Source: Hormiphora californensis (taxonomy: Eukaryota > Ctenophora > Tentaculata > Cydippida > Pleurobrachiidae). From it: DNA of 64,000 bases. Position numbers and translations under genes: made by a program. The DNA lies in contig CM035350.1 in assembly GCA_020137815.1 (NCBI GenBank), positions 6,347,697-6,411,696 on the forward strand, written 5' to 3'. Positions 45,724 to 59,797 of this stretch are shown here, one piece after another. Every line of letters begins with the position of its first letter. The stretch's first letter is position 1. The notes under the pieces are model-generated. The model saw only the letters and a program-made list of their open reading frames with translations. It had not been told where the DNA came from and searched no databases.

Positions 45724-47789
45724 AACTCGTACACAAACAAAGACACCCCAGACGGTACTCTGAAATAAGCACTACACACTCTGTACCTGTTTGTTTGTCC
45801 AGGGTGTGGGTGGTAATAAACACGGCACCAAGAGGTGCACCTCGTACATTTGTTGGTAATAAACATGGCACCACCAAGAGGTGCCTGGTGCACCTCATAC
45901 ATTGCAGTGTAAAATGAGTGAACTCTTTCTAATCAAGGTCGCCGGTACTTCACCAACCTACTCCTAGTACTGGTTATGTTCTAACCCTCCTTAACATTTG
46001 TAAACAGGGTCGAGTAAGGCTAATCGTTGATAGTGGTGTAAAGTGAGTGAACTCTTAGACATGTTTCAGTATGATGAATTACAGCTTGCTGCAGGCCGCA
46101 TCTTCCCACACACATACAAAGAGGGGAGAAGGGGTATAGGGATATAAGATTCTAGGTTTTCTAAATCAGCCCTCCCCCTTACCAACCTCTATATTTCGTC
46201 AGGAACCCATAACGAGTTGGCGGGTTGTCAAAGCAGTTTCAGAGGACAGAAACACGACACTGTAGCGAGCATCAAGTACATCAACAATGTTCTTACTGTG
46301 AGTTTGGGGGTGTAAATGTTGGTTCCAGATTGCTGATATATTACTGATATATTAGTAAATCCTTGCTGCTATAGAGGGTAAAGGGTTATAGCTACTCAGT
46401 GTACAGATTAGCACTTCTCACTCGTCCAATACTACAGGTCCATATGGATGCCAGAGGCAAGAAACAAGTGGACAAAATGCTTCGAAGTAAAGAATGTGAT
46501 TTTGCCCATTGGGTATCATCTGGGATTCAGTGCCCAGACCGGCCAGCTGGCTGACAACCACGACTGTACTAATGTTGAAAACCTACGAGGTCGATCTGCT
46601 TCCGGGTCAGGTCTTCAACCAAGAGGTGGGTGCTCAGTTATTGTCTGCTGTGTTCAGTGTTCACTGTTCATTGCTGGATATTTCCAGTATAACACACGGG
46701 GGACAACTGACGTCACAATCGGGAAAGGGATTGTATGGAGACGGAGGGCGCGCGGTGGCAGAGGTTGATGTGTTCGCGCGAGAACTGAGACGATAACGCG
46801 CGCCCGAACTCACAGCAACCGTGAAGATAGAAATAGCGCTGAAAAGCGCCCCGGGTAACCCAAATCTTCCCTTTTCAGGAGGCTCTTAAGTTGGTGCCAT
46901 CAGCAGAGGGAGAACCTGAGAGACGTAAGTATTTGTACCCTTGTTTAGCCCCACACTCATTGAATAACACGCGTGTCTATGTGAATGTGTGACCCAGTGG
47001 TTCCGTCTATCTTTGAAGCATATTGCCATGGAATCTTAGAATTAGAGATCGTTATAAAACCCACATGCTCACTGACTGTTTGCCGACCCAAACTCAGCAC
47101 ACTATTGCAACATAGAAAGATGGTATCATCTCCCTGCATGTATATTTTAGGTTCTTAAATCCTCCAAACCTCTCTCTGCCCACACTGCATGAACTACACT
47201 CAATTGAATTCTAACATCACCTGCATGCACGCTTCACTCCCACACACGTCACCCTCTGACGGTGCCCTATTTCAGCTCATGTGGACGATCAAGTTCCGCT
47301 CTTTAGCCGTAGAGTTAAAACAATATTCTATATCTGCTTCGGACTGGTGTTTATCTTGATTGTAGGAGGTGTAGCGTGGCACTATTATCAACGGCTTGTT
47401 GCCGCGAAAAACAAGAAGCGATTTTATTAGCCCCCCCCCCCTGGTATATAATTGCAGCTGATGCTGATATGTGTGTTGTGTGTGGAGTGAGAGAGATGCT
47501 TTAAGCTGTTGTGGGACACTTAACTCGCTTTTTTGTATTAAAACAGCTCATTTTTCACGTTTTGTGGGTTTAGCACTCTTCTCAAACCTCCCAACAACAA
47601 CACCCCTCTATCATCCCTCCCTCCCTCTCAGCCCGGAGTCCGGACAAACAGACTAGTAGGACATCCTCAGCCCTGTGGACTATTCTATACGTGCTCCTTG
47701 CAGTAATTGTTCTGCTTGTTGTCATTGGCATTGCCATTGTTGTGTGGCAGAAAAAGGAGGAAACTAGACGGCGGAAACGGTTTTATTAG
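40511..47789 (+). CDS. LMAN2: VIP36-type L-type lectin (LMAN2/LMAN2L family) with two alternative last exons
   Basis: Type I membrane lectin for high-mannose glycoprotein sorting between ER and Golgi. Exons: 40511-40676, 41175-41290, 42524-42641, 43130-43279, 46203-46297, 46438-46625, 46879-46924, then either 47276-47430 or 47632-47789. Exon 1 gives the signal peptide and REHSLIRPYS. Exons 2-6 give the lectin fold: MWDYSGSTIVSNNEIRLTPD, FKVHGAGRTLYGDGFAMWY, GIFFDTYSNHNG, YDHDTDG, ELAGCQSSFR, IGYHLGFSAQTGQLADNHD. Both last exons start in phase 1 after exon 7, encode a TM helix, and end in KKRFY or RKRFY, the ER-exit tail of this family. Exon 6 has two single-base insertions (about 46470 and 46566) relative to the family frame. 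Intron 4 is 2.9 kb and holds microsatellites and a LINE remnant. Confidence 0.9.
41690..42523. repeat. 30-bp-class minisatellite ending at the lectin exon 3 acceptor
   Basis: About 25-30 imperfect units of CACTCCTCAGCCCCTATCCT with ACTCACACCCT. The last unit is the authentic acceptor of exon 3 (ATTCCTCAG|CCCCTGATGG). A higher-order duplication of about 325 bp repeats the block from roughly 41870 at 42195. Confidence 0.92.
43640..43730. repeat. CT microsatellite
   Basis: Long CT run in lectin intron 4, followed by CCTAGAAGCTCATTCATTGA. A second, shorter CT run (43926-43957) is followed by the same words. Confidence 0.95.
43958..44245. other. Error-rich near-duplicate of 43731-43925
   Basis: After the second CT run the sequence repeats CTAGAAGCTCATTCATTGAA and then follows 43760-43925 with many small deletions before turning into purine-rich text of poor complexity. 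This looks like a poor-quality contig end or mis-joined read rather than a true repeat. Confidence 0.5.
44690..45650 (-). mobile_element. 3' remnant of a non-LTR retrotransposon (restriction-like endonuclease class)
   Basis: Minus-strand reading in at least three frames gives the C-terminal part of a LINE ORF. First WLNKESLSRYTEG, then AAQDQAIRTNWIRS, then a CCHC knuckle CRICNEHNESVEHILNGC. Last comes the endonuclease-like block ACKPDLVLLD...LIDVAVPKD and IPIVIGALGGVSP. The final 174 codons (45232-44708) are open; frames are broken near 45290-45345. It is 5'-truncated, as is usual for LINEs, and a TA-rich end (TTAATTAATTTATTTATATT) follows the stop. It lies inside lectin intron 4, antisense to the host gene. 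Confidence 0.8.
45653..45720. repeat. CT microsatellite
   Basis: Pure CT run at the 5' side of the LINE remnant. It generates long artificial Ser/Leu and Arg/Glu frames on both strands. Confidence 0.95.
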
Positions 47790-49313
47790 TAATATACCTC
47801 GACCAAAACGCGGAGTTTTTACGTCAGCCGACCCGAAACCGGATTAAATTTGGCCACCCGCTGGTCTCATGGCCTCCAAATATGTCAAAATATGTCTGAA
47901 TTGTCATTTGGGGTCATTTAGACCTTTTAATTACATGTAATTACCCTTTAATTACATGTAATTACATTTTAATTACATGTAATTACTTCCAATTACATTC
48001 CAATTACTTCAGCACCTCGAGAGCTTTCGAACGCACCCTAGAACACCTTTCTACTCCTTCTAATTGCCGAGATCTGCATACCCCTTATTTTGACTGTTTT
48101 TCGCGTCCTACCCCTTATAGGTTTAGGTATGGCCATCGCCACACCCCCTATACGTCGCGGGACCTCGAGACCTTTCCAACGAGCCATAGAACACCTCTCT
48201 ACTACTTCAGGGGGCTTCAAAACTTTCACTCTAAAAATATCTATGGTTTATGGTTTTATGGTTTATGGTTTTATATCGACCAAAACGCGGAGTTTTTACG
48301 TCAGCCGACCCGAAACCAGATTAAATTTGGCCATCCGCTGGTCTCAGGGTCTCCAAATATTTCAAAATATGTCTGAATTTTCATTTGGGGTCATTTAGAC
48401 CTTTTAATTACATGTAATTACCCTTTAATTACATGTAATTACATTTTAATTACATGTAATTACTTCCAATTACATTCCAATTACTTCAGCACCTCGAGAG
48501 CTTTCGAACGCATCCTAGAACACCTTTCTACTGCTTCTAATTGCCGAGTTCTGTATACCCCTTATTTTGACTGTTTTTCGCGTCCTACCCCTTATGGGTT
48601 TGGGTATGGTCATCGCCACACCCCCTATACGTCGCGGGACCTCGAGACCTTTCCAACGAGCCATAGAACACCTCTCTACTACTTCAGGGGGCTTCAAAAC
48701 TTTCACTCTAAAAATATCTATGGTTTATGGTTATGGTTTTATGGTTATGGTTATGGTTTTTTTTCATCTGGTATTAAGGGCCTGTCGGCTCGGCCCCGTT
48801 GTTTTAGTTTTAGGGGGGATGTTTTAGGGGGGATGGGTTGAGTTTGGGTTATATTCGGGTCGGGGGGCCTTGCCAGGCCCCGAATATTTGGGGTGATGCA
48901 TGTGAAAGTAGTTAATTCTGTGTGAGCTTGTTGAGTACTCAACAAGTGTGAGCGTGTGTAATTTAATTAAGTCTTGTGATTATGATATATTATGTGACAG
49001 GGAGTGATTATTGAACAATTGTACATGCAAACATTAGGGGTGTGTTCGTTTTTCTCCATTTTGACTAGAGTCTAGAGCTACACGATATGAGTTGAATGCG
49101 TGAGAGAGAGATTTGAGTGTTTGTTGGTTTATATTTATTTTCTTAGATAGAAAAATGATACTTCTCGATAGAGCAGGATTTGAGAGAGAAGAGGGGAGCA
49201 AAATAAAAGACAACTGAGATATATTGAGGTATGTGTGTAAGAGATTTGTACGCAAATTTTTTACCCAACATAAAAATCTGGTGTCTTTTTAATCTCTCCA
49301 CCATTTGATAGTC
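47790..49313. other. Convergent region between lectin and SMase D-like genes
   Basis: Dominated by a two-copy 477-bp tandem repeat (47797-48745). After it come short TATGGTTATGGTTT runs and AT-rich sequence with no exon. Confidence 0.6.
47797..48745. repeat. 477-bp tandem duplication (two copies)
   Basis: The block starting CGACCAAAACGCGGAGTTTT is repeated at 48278, with only scattered differences over nearly 470 bp. Each copy contains a triplet of TTTTAATTACATGTAATTAC. Open frames of 63 and about 90 codons repeat at the same spacing but show no known domain. It begins directly after the second alternative lectin stop codon. Confidence 0.92.
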
Positions 49314-51149
49314 TCACATCAGCACGTCCACCTTGACCTTATACCCGACACAGTTGCCCCCTCCCTGTAGACAAGAATCCACTGTCGTATCTGGCTGCAT
49401 GCACGTCTCAGAGTACGGGACAGCACAACCCACGACCTCAGCCCAACAGTTGTAATAGGGCCAATCGTAGTAAGTACACCTACATGCGGTACCGGCGGGT
49501 GCAGGACTAGACACCACGCACCCCTGCCTCTTCTTCTCGCACTGACATGTCTGGGGATAGGCCCCACAGGAGCCACCACCCTCCAGACAGCTGCTAATAC
49601 TGGTATCCGGGTCTGTACATGTAACTGCGTCATCGTGCCTACAGGACACAATGGTCCCCCTGCACGTCCACGCTCCCATGTAGTCACATCTACATGCAGT
49701 TCCCGCTGGGGCGGCTTTAGTTACCGTGCACCCTCCAGCTCCGTAGGTACACTCACAGGTCACATCGTTGTAACCCCCACAGTCACCCTTCCCTTGGAGA
49801 CAACTGTAGATGGACTTATCAGGGATGGAACAGTGGACTGAGAATGGATCCCGGCACTTGGTCACAGTTCCACTGCACATCCAAAACTCGTCGTAGGAGC
49901 ACTGGCAAGCGTAGCCGGGTGGGGCAGGTGTGTACACGGTGCATCCCCCTAGAGAGTACTCACAGTCACATGACAACTCTGGCTTGTAGTAACCCCCGCA
50001 GTCTCCCCCACCTTGGACGCACGAGAATATGGATTTATCGGGGGTCTCACAGTGGTCACTCTCGTCCTGGTCACATCCCACCACCTGACCCGAACACGCC
50101 CAGGCGCCATCATAAATACACCGACAGGCACTGTAGGCGGGGGCAGGGGTGTAGATGTAACAGCCTCCTGCAGAGTAGCCACAGTCACAAGTTCCAATGT
50201 CTGTTATCGGCATGATGTCCATATCATATCCTCCGCTGTACACAATGGGTTGGGAAGGGGCGGTGAAGATCATGTTGGGGCGTGCCAGAGTTAGTCCCTT
50301 CCGGGCCACCCAGTCCAACATAAGGTGTATAAAGTTGGTGATCATGCCCCGTGCTCCAGCGATATAGTATTCCTCCCAGCTTGTCTCGCTGTCCACTGTC
50401 CAGGCAATCACATCGGAGAGGTAACCCCGTGCCTTGTTAACCGCTCCCAGGGTCGTATCCCAGTAGTACTGGGTGGGCGAGCAGGCAGTGAGGCCGATAG
50501 AGAACATCTTATTAGGGTAGTCCAACTTGACCATCCTGTTTATTGCCCCGAGGGTGGTATCAAACATGTCATAGGTCACATAGATCTGTGAGATCCAGTT
50601 TGATCGGAGTGCCCGGTCCACCACCGCATCTAGGTAAATATCAGAACCAACACCGATCAGGACCTTACCATGGTACCCCTTGCTAAACAACTCCCGTTCC
50701 ATGGCCTCCACCACCTTCTCACCGGCCAGTGCCTGGACCCTGTCGGACAGTCCAGGGATCTTGCTGTCTATGTAGATCAGGGCCAGTCTATCCACTGCCT
50801 TGTCCGCCATTATAGCCCCAAACACCTTCTCATGTCGGACATGTCCGGTACAGACCCCATTAAAGTCACACACACTCCCCCCGAACATGTTGAGATAGCA
50901 GGTACAATCACAGGGTAAACCATGGTGAGCAGTAGTCATCTCCCCTGTCTGGCCATGGAACTGTACATCAATCTCAATGGCATTCACACCGGATCTCAGG
51001 GCCCATTTGGCAATCTGTGGGTTGTTCACCATATGGGCGATGACGTAGAAATCCCGGTTACCGGAAGCCCCATATCCCCCTCCCTCAACAGCCTCGTGAC
51101 CAATGGCCACGTGATACAGGGCTAGAAGTATCAGCAGATGAAGGTTCAT
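49314..51149 (-). CDS. Secreted sphingomyelinase D/GDPD-like phosphodiesterase with four Cys-rich repeats
   Basis: An intronless 611-residue secreted protein. The start chosen is the ATG at 51149, which opens a clean signal peptide (MNLHLLILLALYHVAIG); an upstream in-frame ATG at 51179 would add ten residues. The catalytic TIM-barrel half resembles the sphingomyelinase D-like branch of the glycerophosphodiesterase superfamily, best known from spider venom: His39 in IAHMVN, Glu59 and Asp61 in AIEIDV, His75 or 76 and a Cys-Asp-Cys loop in HHGLPCDC, then IYIDSK and AWTVDSE. From about residue 330 come four to five Cys-rich modules of about 60 residues, each with CxCxYxxGGC, PAPxGxACxC, W-x-C-x-G and PDxSxxSCxxGGGDCGGY. 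Relatives occur in many non-venomous organisms, so the sequence alone does not show toxicity. Substrate is unknown. Confidence 0.85.
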   Translation of the reverse strand: MNLHLLILLALYHVAIGHEAVEGGGYGASGNRDFYVIAHMVNNPQIAKWALRSGVNAIEIDVQFHGQTGEMTTAHHGLPCDCTCYLNMFGGSVCDFNGVCTGHVRHEKVFGAIMADKAVDRLALIYIDSKIPGLSDRVQALAGEKVVEAMERELFSKGYHGKVLIGVGSDIYLDAVVDRALRSNWISQIYVTYDMFDTTLGAINRMVKLDYPNKMFSIGLTACSPTQYYWDTTLGAVNKARGYLSDVIAWTVDSETSWEEYYIAGARGMITNFIHLMLDWVARKGLTLARPNMIFTAPSQPIVYSGGYDMDIMPITDIGTCDCGYSAGGCYIYTPAPAYSACRCIYDGAWACSGQVVGCDQDESDHCETPDKSIFSCVQGGGDCGGYYKPELSCDCEYSLGGCTVYTPAPPGYACQCSYDEFWMCSGTVTKCRDPFSVHCSIPDKSIYSCLQGKGDCGGYNDVTCECTYGAGGCTVTKAAPAGTACRCDYMGAWTCRGTIVSCRHDDAVTCTDPDTSISSCLEGGGSCGAYPQTCQCEKKRQGCVVSSPAPAGTACRCTYYDWPYYNCWAEVVGCAVPYSETCMQPDTTVDSCLQGGGNCVGYKVKVDVLM

Positions 51150-51968
51150 GGTAAGATGTGTACTGTGCTCCCCCGGCATATCTCTTAAACGGTATAGAGG
51201 CACGTGAAGAGGTGCTAACTGAATGAGATTGTGTTAACTCACTTTACTTCACTAATTTCTTCATCACGTCCCCCTAGCTCTTAAAATTACTGAGTGTATC
51301 TTTCAGTGTCGGTGAGGGAGGAGTAGCACCAAATTAAAGTTTCGAGGAGCCCTTGTATCACCAACTGTGCCGCCATAACCGCCGTATATGATAGGGAGAA
51401 GGCCAACTATAAATCTGATATACTAATATATAACAATTCATAATACTGTGCCATTACATTTACAAACTGAGGGATTGGAAGCCTCTGAGCACATTTCGTT
51501 TGGAGATCAGCGTGGTGGGAAAAGTTCCTGCCATATCAGACAGCTCGCCGTCGCTAGAACCGGTAACCCTATACCTGCAGGGGTTAGAGATGGCGTTATG
51601 CTTTGTTGTTAACAAGTTATGCTAGAAGTAGAGCTAAGAGTAAGCAGTGAATTAAAGTTGGGGAATATATACATAACAGCATCCCAACAGCATACCTGTG
51701 ACTGCACAAAATATGGCCCATCCTTGATCGAATATATTTGTTTGTTGACAGTACCCAAACTCCAGGCCAGATGCATTACTGGGACTGTGGATACTCAACT
51801 CACAGGATTCTAGCACACCGTCACACTGAGGGGAGGAACTGTTTAGGATGGTCTGGTACTGGTATCCCACCCCAAGTTGGGTTCTGTGTGGCAATAAATA
51901 AACTGCCCAAATTAATGATCGAGAAAGACAATTCTAATAAAATCGCCTCTATCGATCATATTTTTATA

Positions 51969-52037
51969 CTGTCTGGCGCCGCCGACCCCATCTGAGCGCA
52001 CTGTCAAATCAAATCGAGGTCTGGCACCGCCAGACAG
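51969..52037. repeat. Short GGCGCC palindromic element, copy 3
   Basis: Arms CTGTCTGGCGCCGCCGACCC and TCTGGCACCGCCAGACAG, with about 30 bp between. Same family as 6454, 11412 and 53330. Confidence 0.8.
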
Positions 52038-52061
52038 ACAACAATGTATAAAATGCTCATC

Positions 52062-52300
52062 AAATCCCAATCAAAAATAGCCCTCGGCCTCACTGGAGTT
52101 TTATGAAATTTCCACGGTCATTGCTTCACCCGCTGATGAGTTAATTGCGGTAAGGAAGATCATCATAATCATGTCGAGTTATTCCTAACCACAAAACTTC
52201 AAGTCTCTAACTCATCAGGAGGTGAAGCAATGTTCCCATGGGAAATTCCAAAATATCCCGAGTGAGGGCTATTTTTCAAAAATTTTTTGATTGGGGTTTC
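52062..52300. mobile_element. 240-bp imperfect foldback element
   Basis: CCAATCAAAAATAGCCCTCG on the left is mirrored by GAGTGAGGGCTATTTTTCAA and TTTGATTGG on the right. ATTGCTTCACCCGCTGATGA is mirrored by TCATCAGGAGGTGAAGCAAT. The arms are diverged, suggesting age. Confidence 0.75.
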
Positions 52301-52356
52301 ATCTAGGTGCTGACAGGCCCAGGGAAACAAACAAATTAAAATTTTTAAAACTAGAA

Positions 52357-52414
52357 CTTTCTCTTCTGCCTGTTTTTAATAAAAACAGGCAGAAGAGAAA
52401 GTTCTAGTTCTACT
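52357..52414. repeat. Perfect hairpin
   Basis: CTAGAACTTTCTCTTCTGCC is followed within about 15 bp by GGCAGAAGAGAAAGTTCTAG. The stem is about 28 bp including TGTTTTTA/TAAAAACA. Confidence 0.9.
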
Positions 52415-52964
52415 TTTTTTAAATTAAAAATAAAGTAGGACTAGAAGTCACGTGACATAGAGTTTGCCTCACACACCTGTTTTGAAGCGGTGCAGAAGTC
52501 TCCCACCTCCCCGATTACTAAATAGGGCACCAGGAGCTGTAGTAATAAAGAGCAGATCATCAGATCATAAAACATGGATCTTGAAACGTATTGAGGGAGA
52601 TTTTAAAGGGGTAGATTTTAAAATGGCGAGGTGAAGGGAGGATATAATTGAATTTGATGAGCACAAAATAATGATCCTACTGCTACATGGACCTGGTGCC
52701 GCCAAACAGATGCACCTGGATCCCATAAATATATTACCGACAAGTTATACATTCACATTGCCAGGCCACGCGGTCAATATATAACGTTGTTTCTCATGAG
52801 GGAATGGGGCAACACACATATTAAGCAAGGGAATGAAAATGAATTTCTCATAATGCAATGGGATACAACAGATAATCTTATCCGACATATATGGACGACT
52901 TGCAAAGTGGAATTTGAAAAGCTCCTTTTAGTTCAAAACGATAAATTCTATCGATATTAGCCAT

Positions 52965-53058
52965 TATAATGTGTGTGTTATTCTACCGGTCTACTGCTGC
53001 AGGTGCAGTGTACCTACTGCAGCAGCAGTCGGCCCGTAGAATACCACACACACTATAA
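52965..53058. repeat. 94-bp palindromic element
   Basis: ATTATAATGTGTGTGTTATTCTAC on the left is mirrored by GTAGAATACCACACACACTATAAT on the right, and TACTGCTGCAGG is nearly mirrored by the central CTACTGCAGCAGCAG. Present once in the window. Confidence 0.75.
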
Positions 53059-53329
53059 TCCATCCAGCCCCCGGGTGAAAGCAATGCTACTATTCCTAAT
53101 ATTCTCTGCCTTCTTCTACTTATAGAGAGGGCGAGAGATTAAGAGAGGGAGAATTACAAATTGAGAACCTCTCAAAATTAAAGTAGAGTACTGCTGTTGG
53201 CTCTGATAACGTTTAAAGACATGAAAACGAGACAGCTACAAAATGAAAACATACAATTGCAATGACCCCTTACTCAACAAGCAATAACCGGAAGTTGAAA
53301 TGAAAGTTGCATGGTGTGATCAAGAACTC

Positions 53330-53388
53330 CTGTCTGGCGGCGCCAAACCCCGTTTTGATTCTCAGATCGGGTCGGCGCCGCCAGACAG
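53330..53388. repeat. Short GGCGCC palindromic element, copy 4
   Basis: Arms CTGTCTGGCGGCGCCAAACC and GGTCGGCGCCGCCAGACAG, with about 20 bp between. Confidence 0.85.
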
Positions 53389-53733
53389 GATAACTCCTGG
53401 CTCTAGTTGTTGAGTAATGGGCGAGAGACTCCACAAGGCGAAATCATAGTTACTCAAAAACGAAATCGTTGTATTGGTAATTATTTGGCAATGGCATTGG
53501 CAGCGAAGCGTACAGGGGATAGCGTTTGTTTTGTTCAAACCTTTTTATTTTATTTTATAAAAAAAAGCCTCCTCTCCGTCGCGGGGAGGGAGGGTCGAAC
53601 AAGGCAAGATAGCGTGGCGTGCCCAAGGTAATTATGGACAAATTTTCCATAAAAGGATATAAAAAGATATACACGATATTTCATTCTTGATTCTCCCTGG
53701 CAGCGTGGCATGAGGAGAAGCGAGAAATAGAGA

Positions 53734-53767
53734 GAGAGAGAGAGAAGGAGAGAGATAGAGAGAAAGG

Positions 53768-53855
<88 letters not shown>
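53734..53855. repeat. GA microsatellite
   Basis: About 45 GA units preceded by interrupted GA tracts. Confidence 0.95.
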
Positions 53856-53858
<3 letters not shown>

Positions 53859-54093
53859 TGAAAACTTTGTGGGCGAGGACTGAGAACTACATCTTACTTT
53901 AACATACACGACGTCTCATTCCTAAGCTAAAAGAAGCAGATCTGCCGACAGAGAGAAGACCAGAAGCAGAAGATTATCAAGCAATTATCTACTGAGCCAT
54001 TTATCACTGTCAGTCATACTATTATAAATTCACCAGTCTTACCACATATCCAATTATTGGTAGACTACTTAAAAGACAGTACATAGAGATCTA

Positions 54094-54180
54094 CTGTCAG
54101 AGCATTGGCCTGACCCATTCTCGCTTCTCTCAAATAAGGCGGAGCGCGCGAGAACTGTGGTCAGAGCATTGGCCTGACAG
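54094..54180. mobile_element. 87-bp palindromic element, GCATTGGCC family, fullest copy
   Basis: CTGTCAGAGCATTGGCCTGA at the left end reappears at the right end in direct orientation, while ATTCTCGC is mirrored by GCGCGAGAAC. The ends match copies at 5325, 7002 and 18974. Confidence 0.7.
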
Positions 54181-54224
54181 GAGATCTAGAATATATTCTC
54201 TGGTCGATGCAGCCGACAGCCACG

Positions 54225-54393
54225 CAGAGAAGCTGGAGAGAAAAGAAGCTGAAGAGAAGAGATTAGAGAAGCTGGAGAGAAAAGAAGCTGAAGAGAAGAG
54301 ATTAGAGAAGCTGGAGAGAAAAGAAGCTGAAGAGAAGAGATTAGAGAAGCTGGAGAAAAGGGACGGGGGAGACATCATAAACTTCAACCCATG
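54225..54393 (+). repeat. 39-bp tandem repeat with an open coiled-coil-like frame
   Basis: About 3.4 copies of AAGCTGGAGAGAAAAGAAGC plus TGAAGAGAAGAGATTAGAG. In one plus-strand frame it reads EKLERKEAEEKRL repeated, ending GGDIINFNP and a TGA at 54393. It could be the last exon of a charged coiled-coil protein, but no upstream exon was found. Confidence 0.5.
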
Positions 54394-54414
54394 ACTCTCC
54401 TAACTAACAGTACA

Positions 54415-54540
54415 CTGTACAGCAGGAACCGACCGAAACAAGTAAACAGCCAATCAGAACTCGCTATTTAGGTCACGTGACTGGTTATCAGCCAATCAAG
54501 GACCAGTATTTCCTGATTCGGTCGATTCCTGCTGTACAGG
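54415..54540. mobile_element. 125-bp TIR element
   Basis: CTGTACAGCAGGAACCGACC on the left is mirrored by CGGTCGATTCCTGCTGTACAG on the right. The interior has a second nested pair around AGCCAATCA and CACGTGAC. Confidence 0.75.
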
Positions 54541-55021
54541 TTGTAACAACTGCAACTAGTGGACATTAACTTAGTACATTATCTCTTTTAGGAACTATTA
54601 CAATTATATTTCAAAGTTTCACGTGCCGTGGAACAGACTATTAGAACTCCAAACTAACATCCCCCGTTCAAGTATTGGCTAGTTTCCACCATACCCTTCT
54701 CACCCCCACGACCCACGTTGTTGAGTAAGGGGATACTCAATAAATCCCATGCCTCAAGTGATGGCGGACGTGTGGTTCAATCAAGATCAAATATGGTGTT
54801 GGAAAACCGGTTGAAAACTTAAAAACTCTCATATAACGATGGTTCGGAAATAAATTAGAATAAAAATAGTTCACGTTTCAGAGGGTCTATCTCAAAAACA
54901 CACACACATAACACGCGTCGTATAAAAATATAGTTCTCTCCAGACTCCAGACTGCTGTTACTAGACAATAAAATGGAGAGGAGTTGATCTAAGCACAGAG
55001 TTCGGTATTAAATACAGTCCT

Positions 55022-59494
<4,473 letters not shown>

Positions 59495-59797
59495 GGCTAC
59501 TAGTAAGAGGGTATGGTTAGAACTACAACTATGTAGTATGGCTGATATACACCATCCTTTTACTATAATAAAAACTGGGGTGATAAGAAAAATGTTCTGG
59601 AAACCAGATGCAAGAAGAGAGAAGGGGAGGTTGAAATTTAATACAAAGGTGGGTTTATATCAATTGTGTTAAACGCATTCAATGTACAGATCTACTGCTT
59701 TATAACTGAGATAGTCAATATCATGAAAACGAAATATATCAAACATCAAATACACACTCCACACAAACATTCAACTTAACAAAAATACTCCCACAAA

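Larger units (their letters stand above)
51150..55021. other. Gene-poor region rich in palindromic elements
   Basis: No convincing coding gene. It contains several inverted-repeat elements listed separately, a GA microsatellite (53734-53855), and a 39-bp repeat at 54225-54365. Flanking parts presumably hold the promoter of the SMase D-like gene and the HSPA9 3' UTR. Confidence 0.5.

Noticed and set aside
48038-48827. Repeated 63- and 86-codon frames
   Set aside because: They recur because the 477-bp block is duplicated; no similarity to known proteins and no start context.
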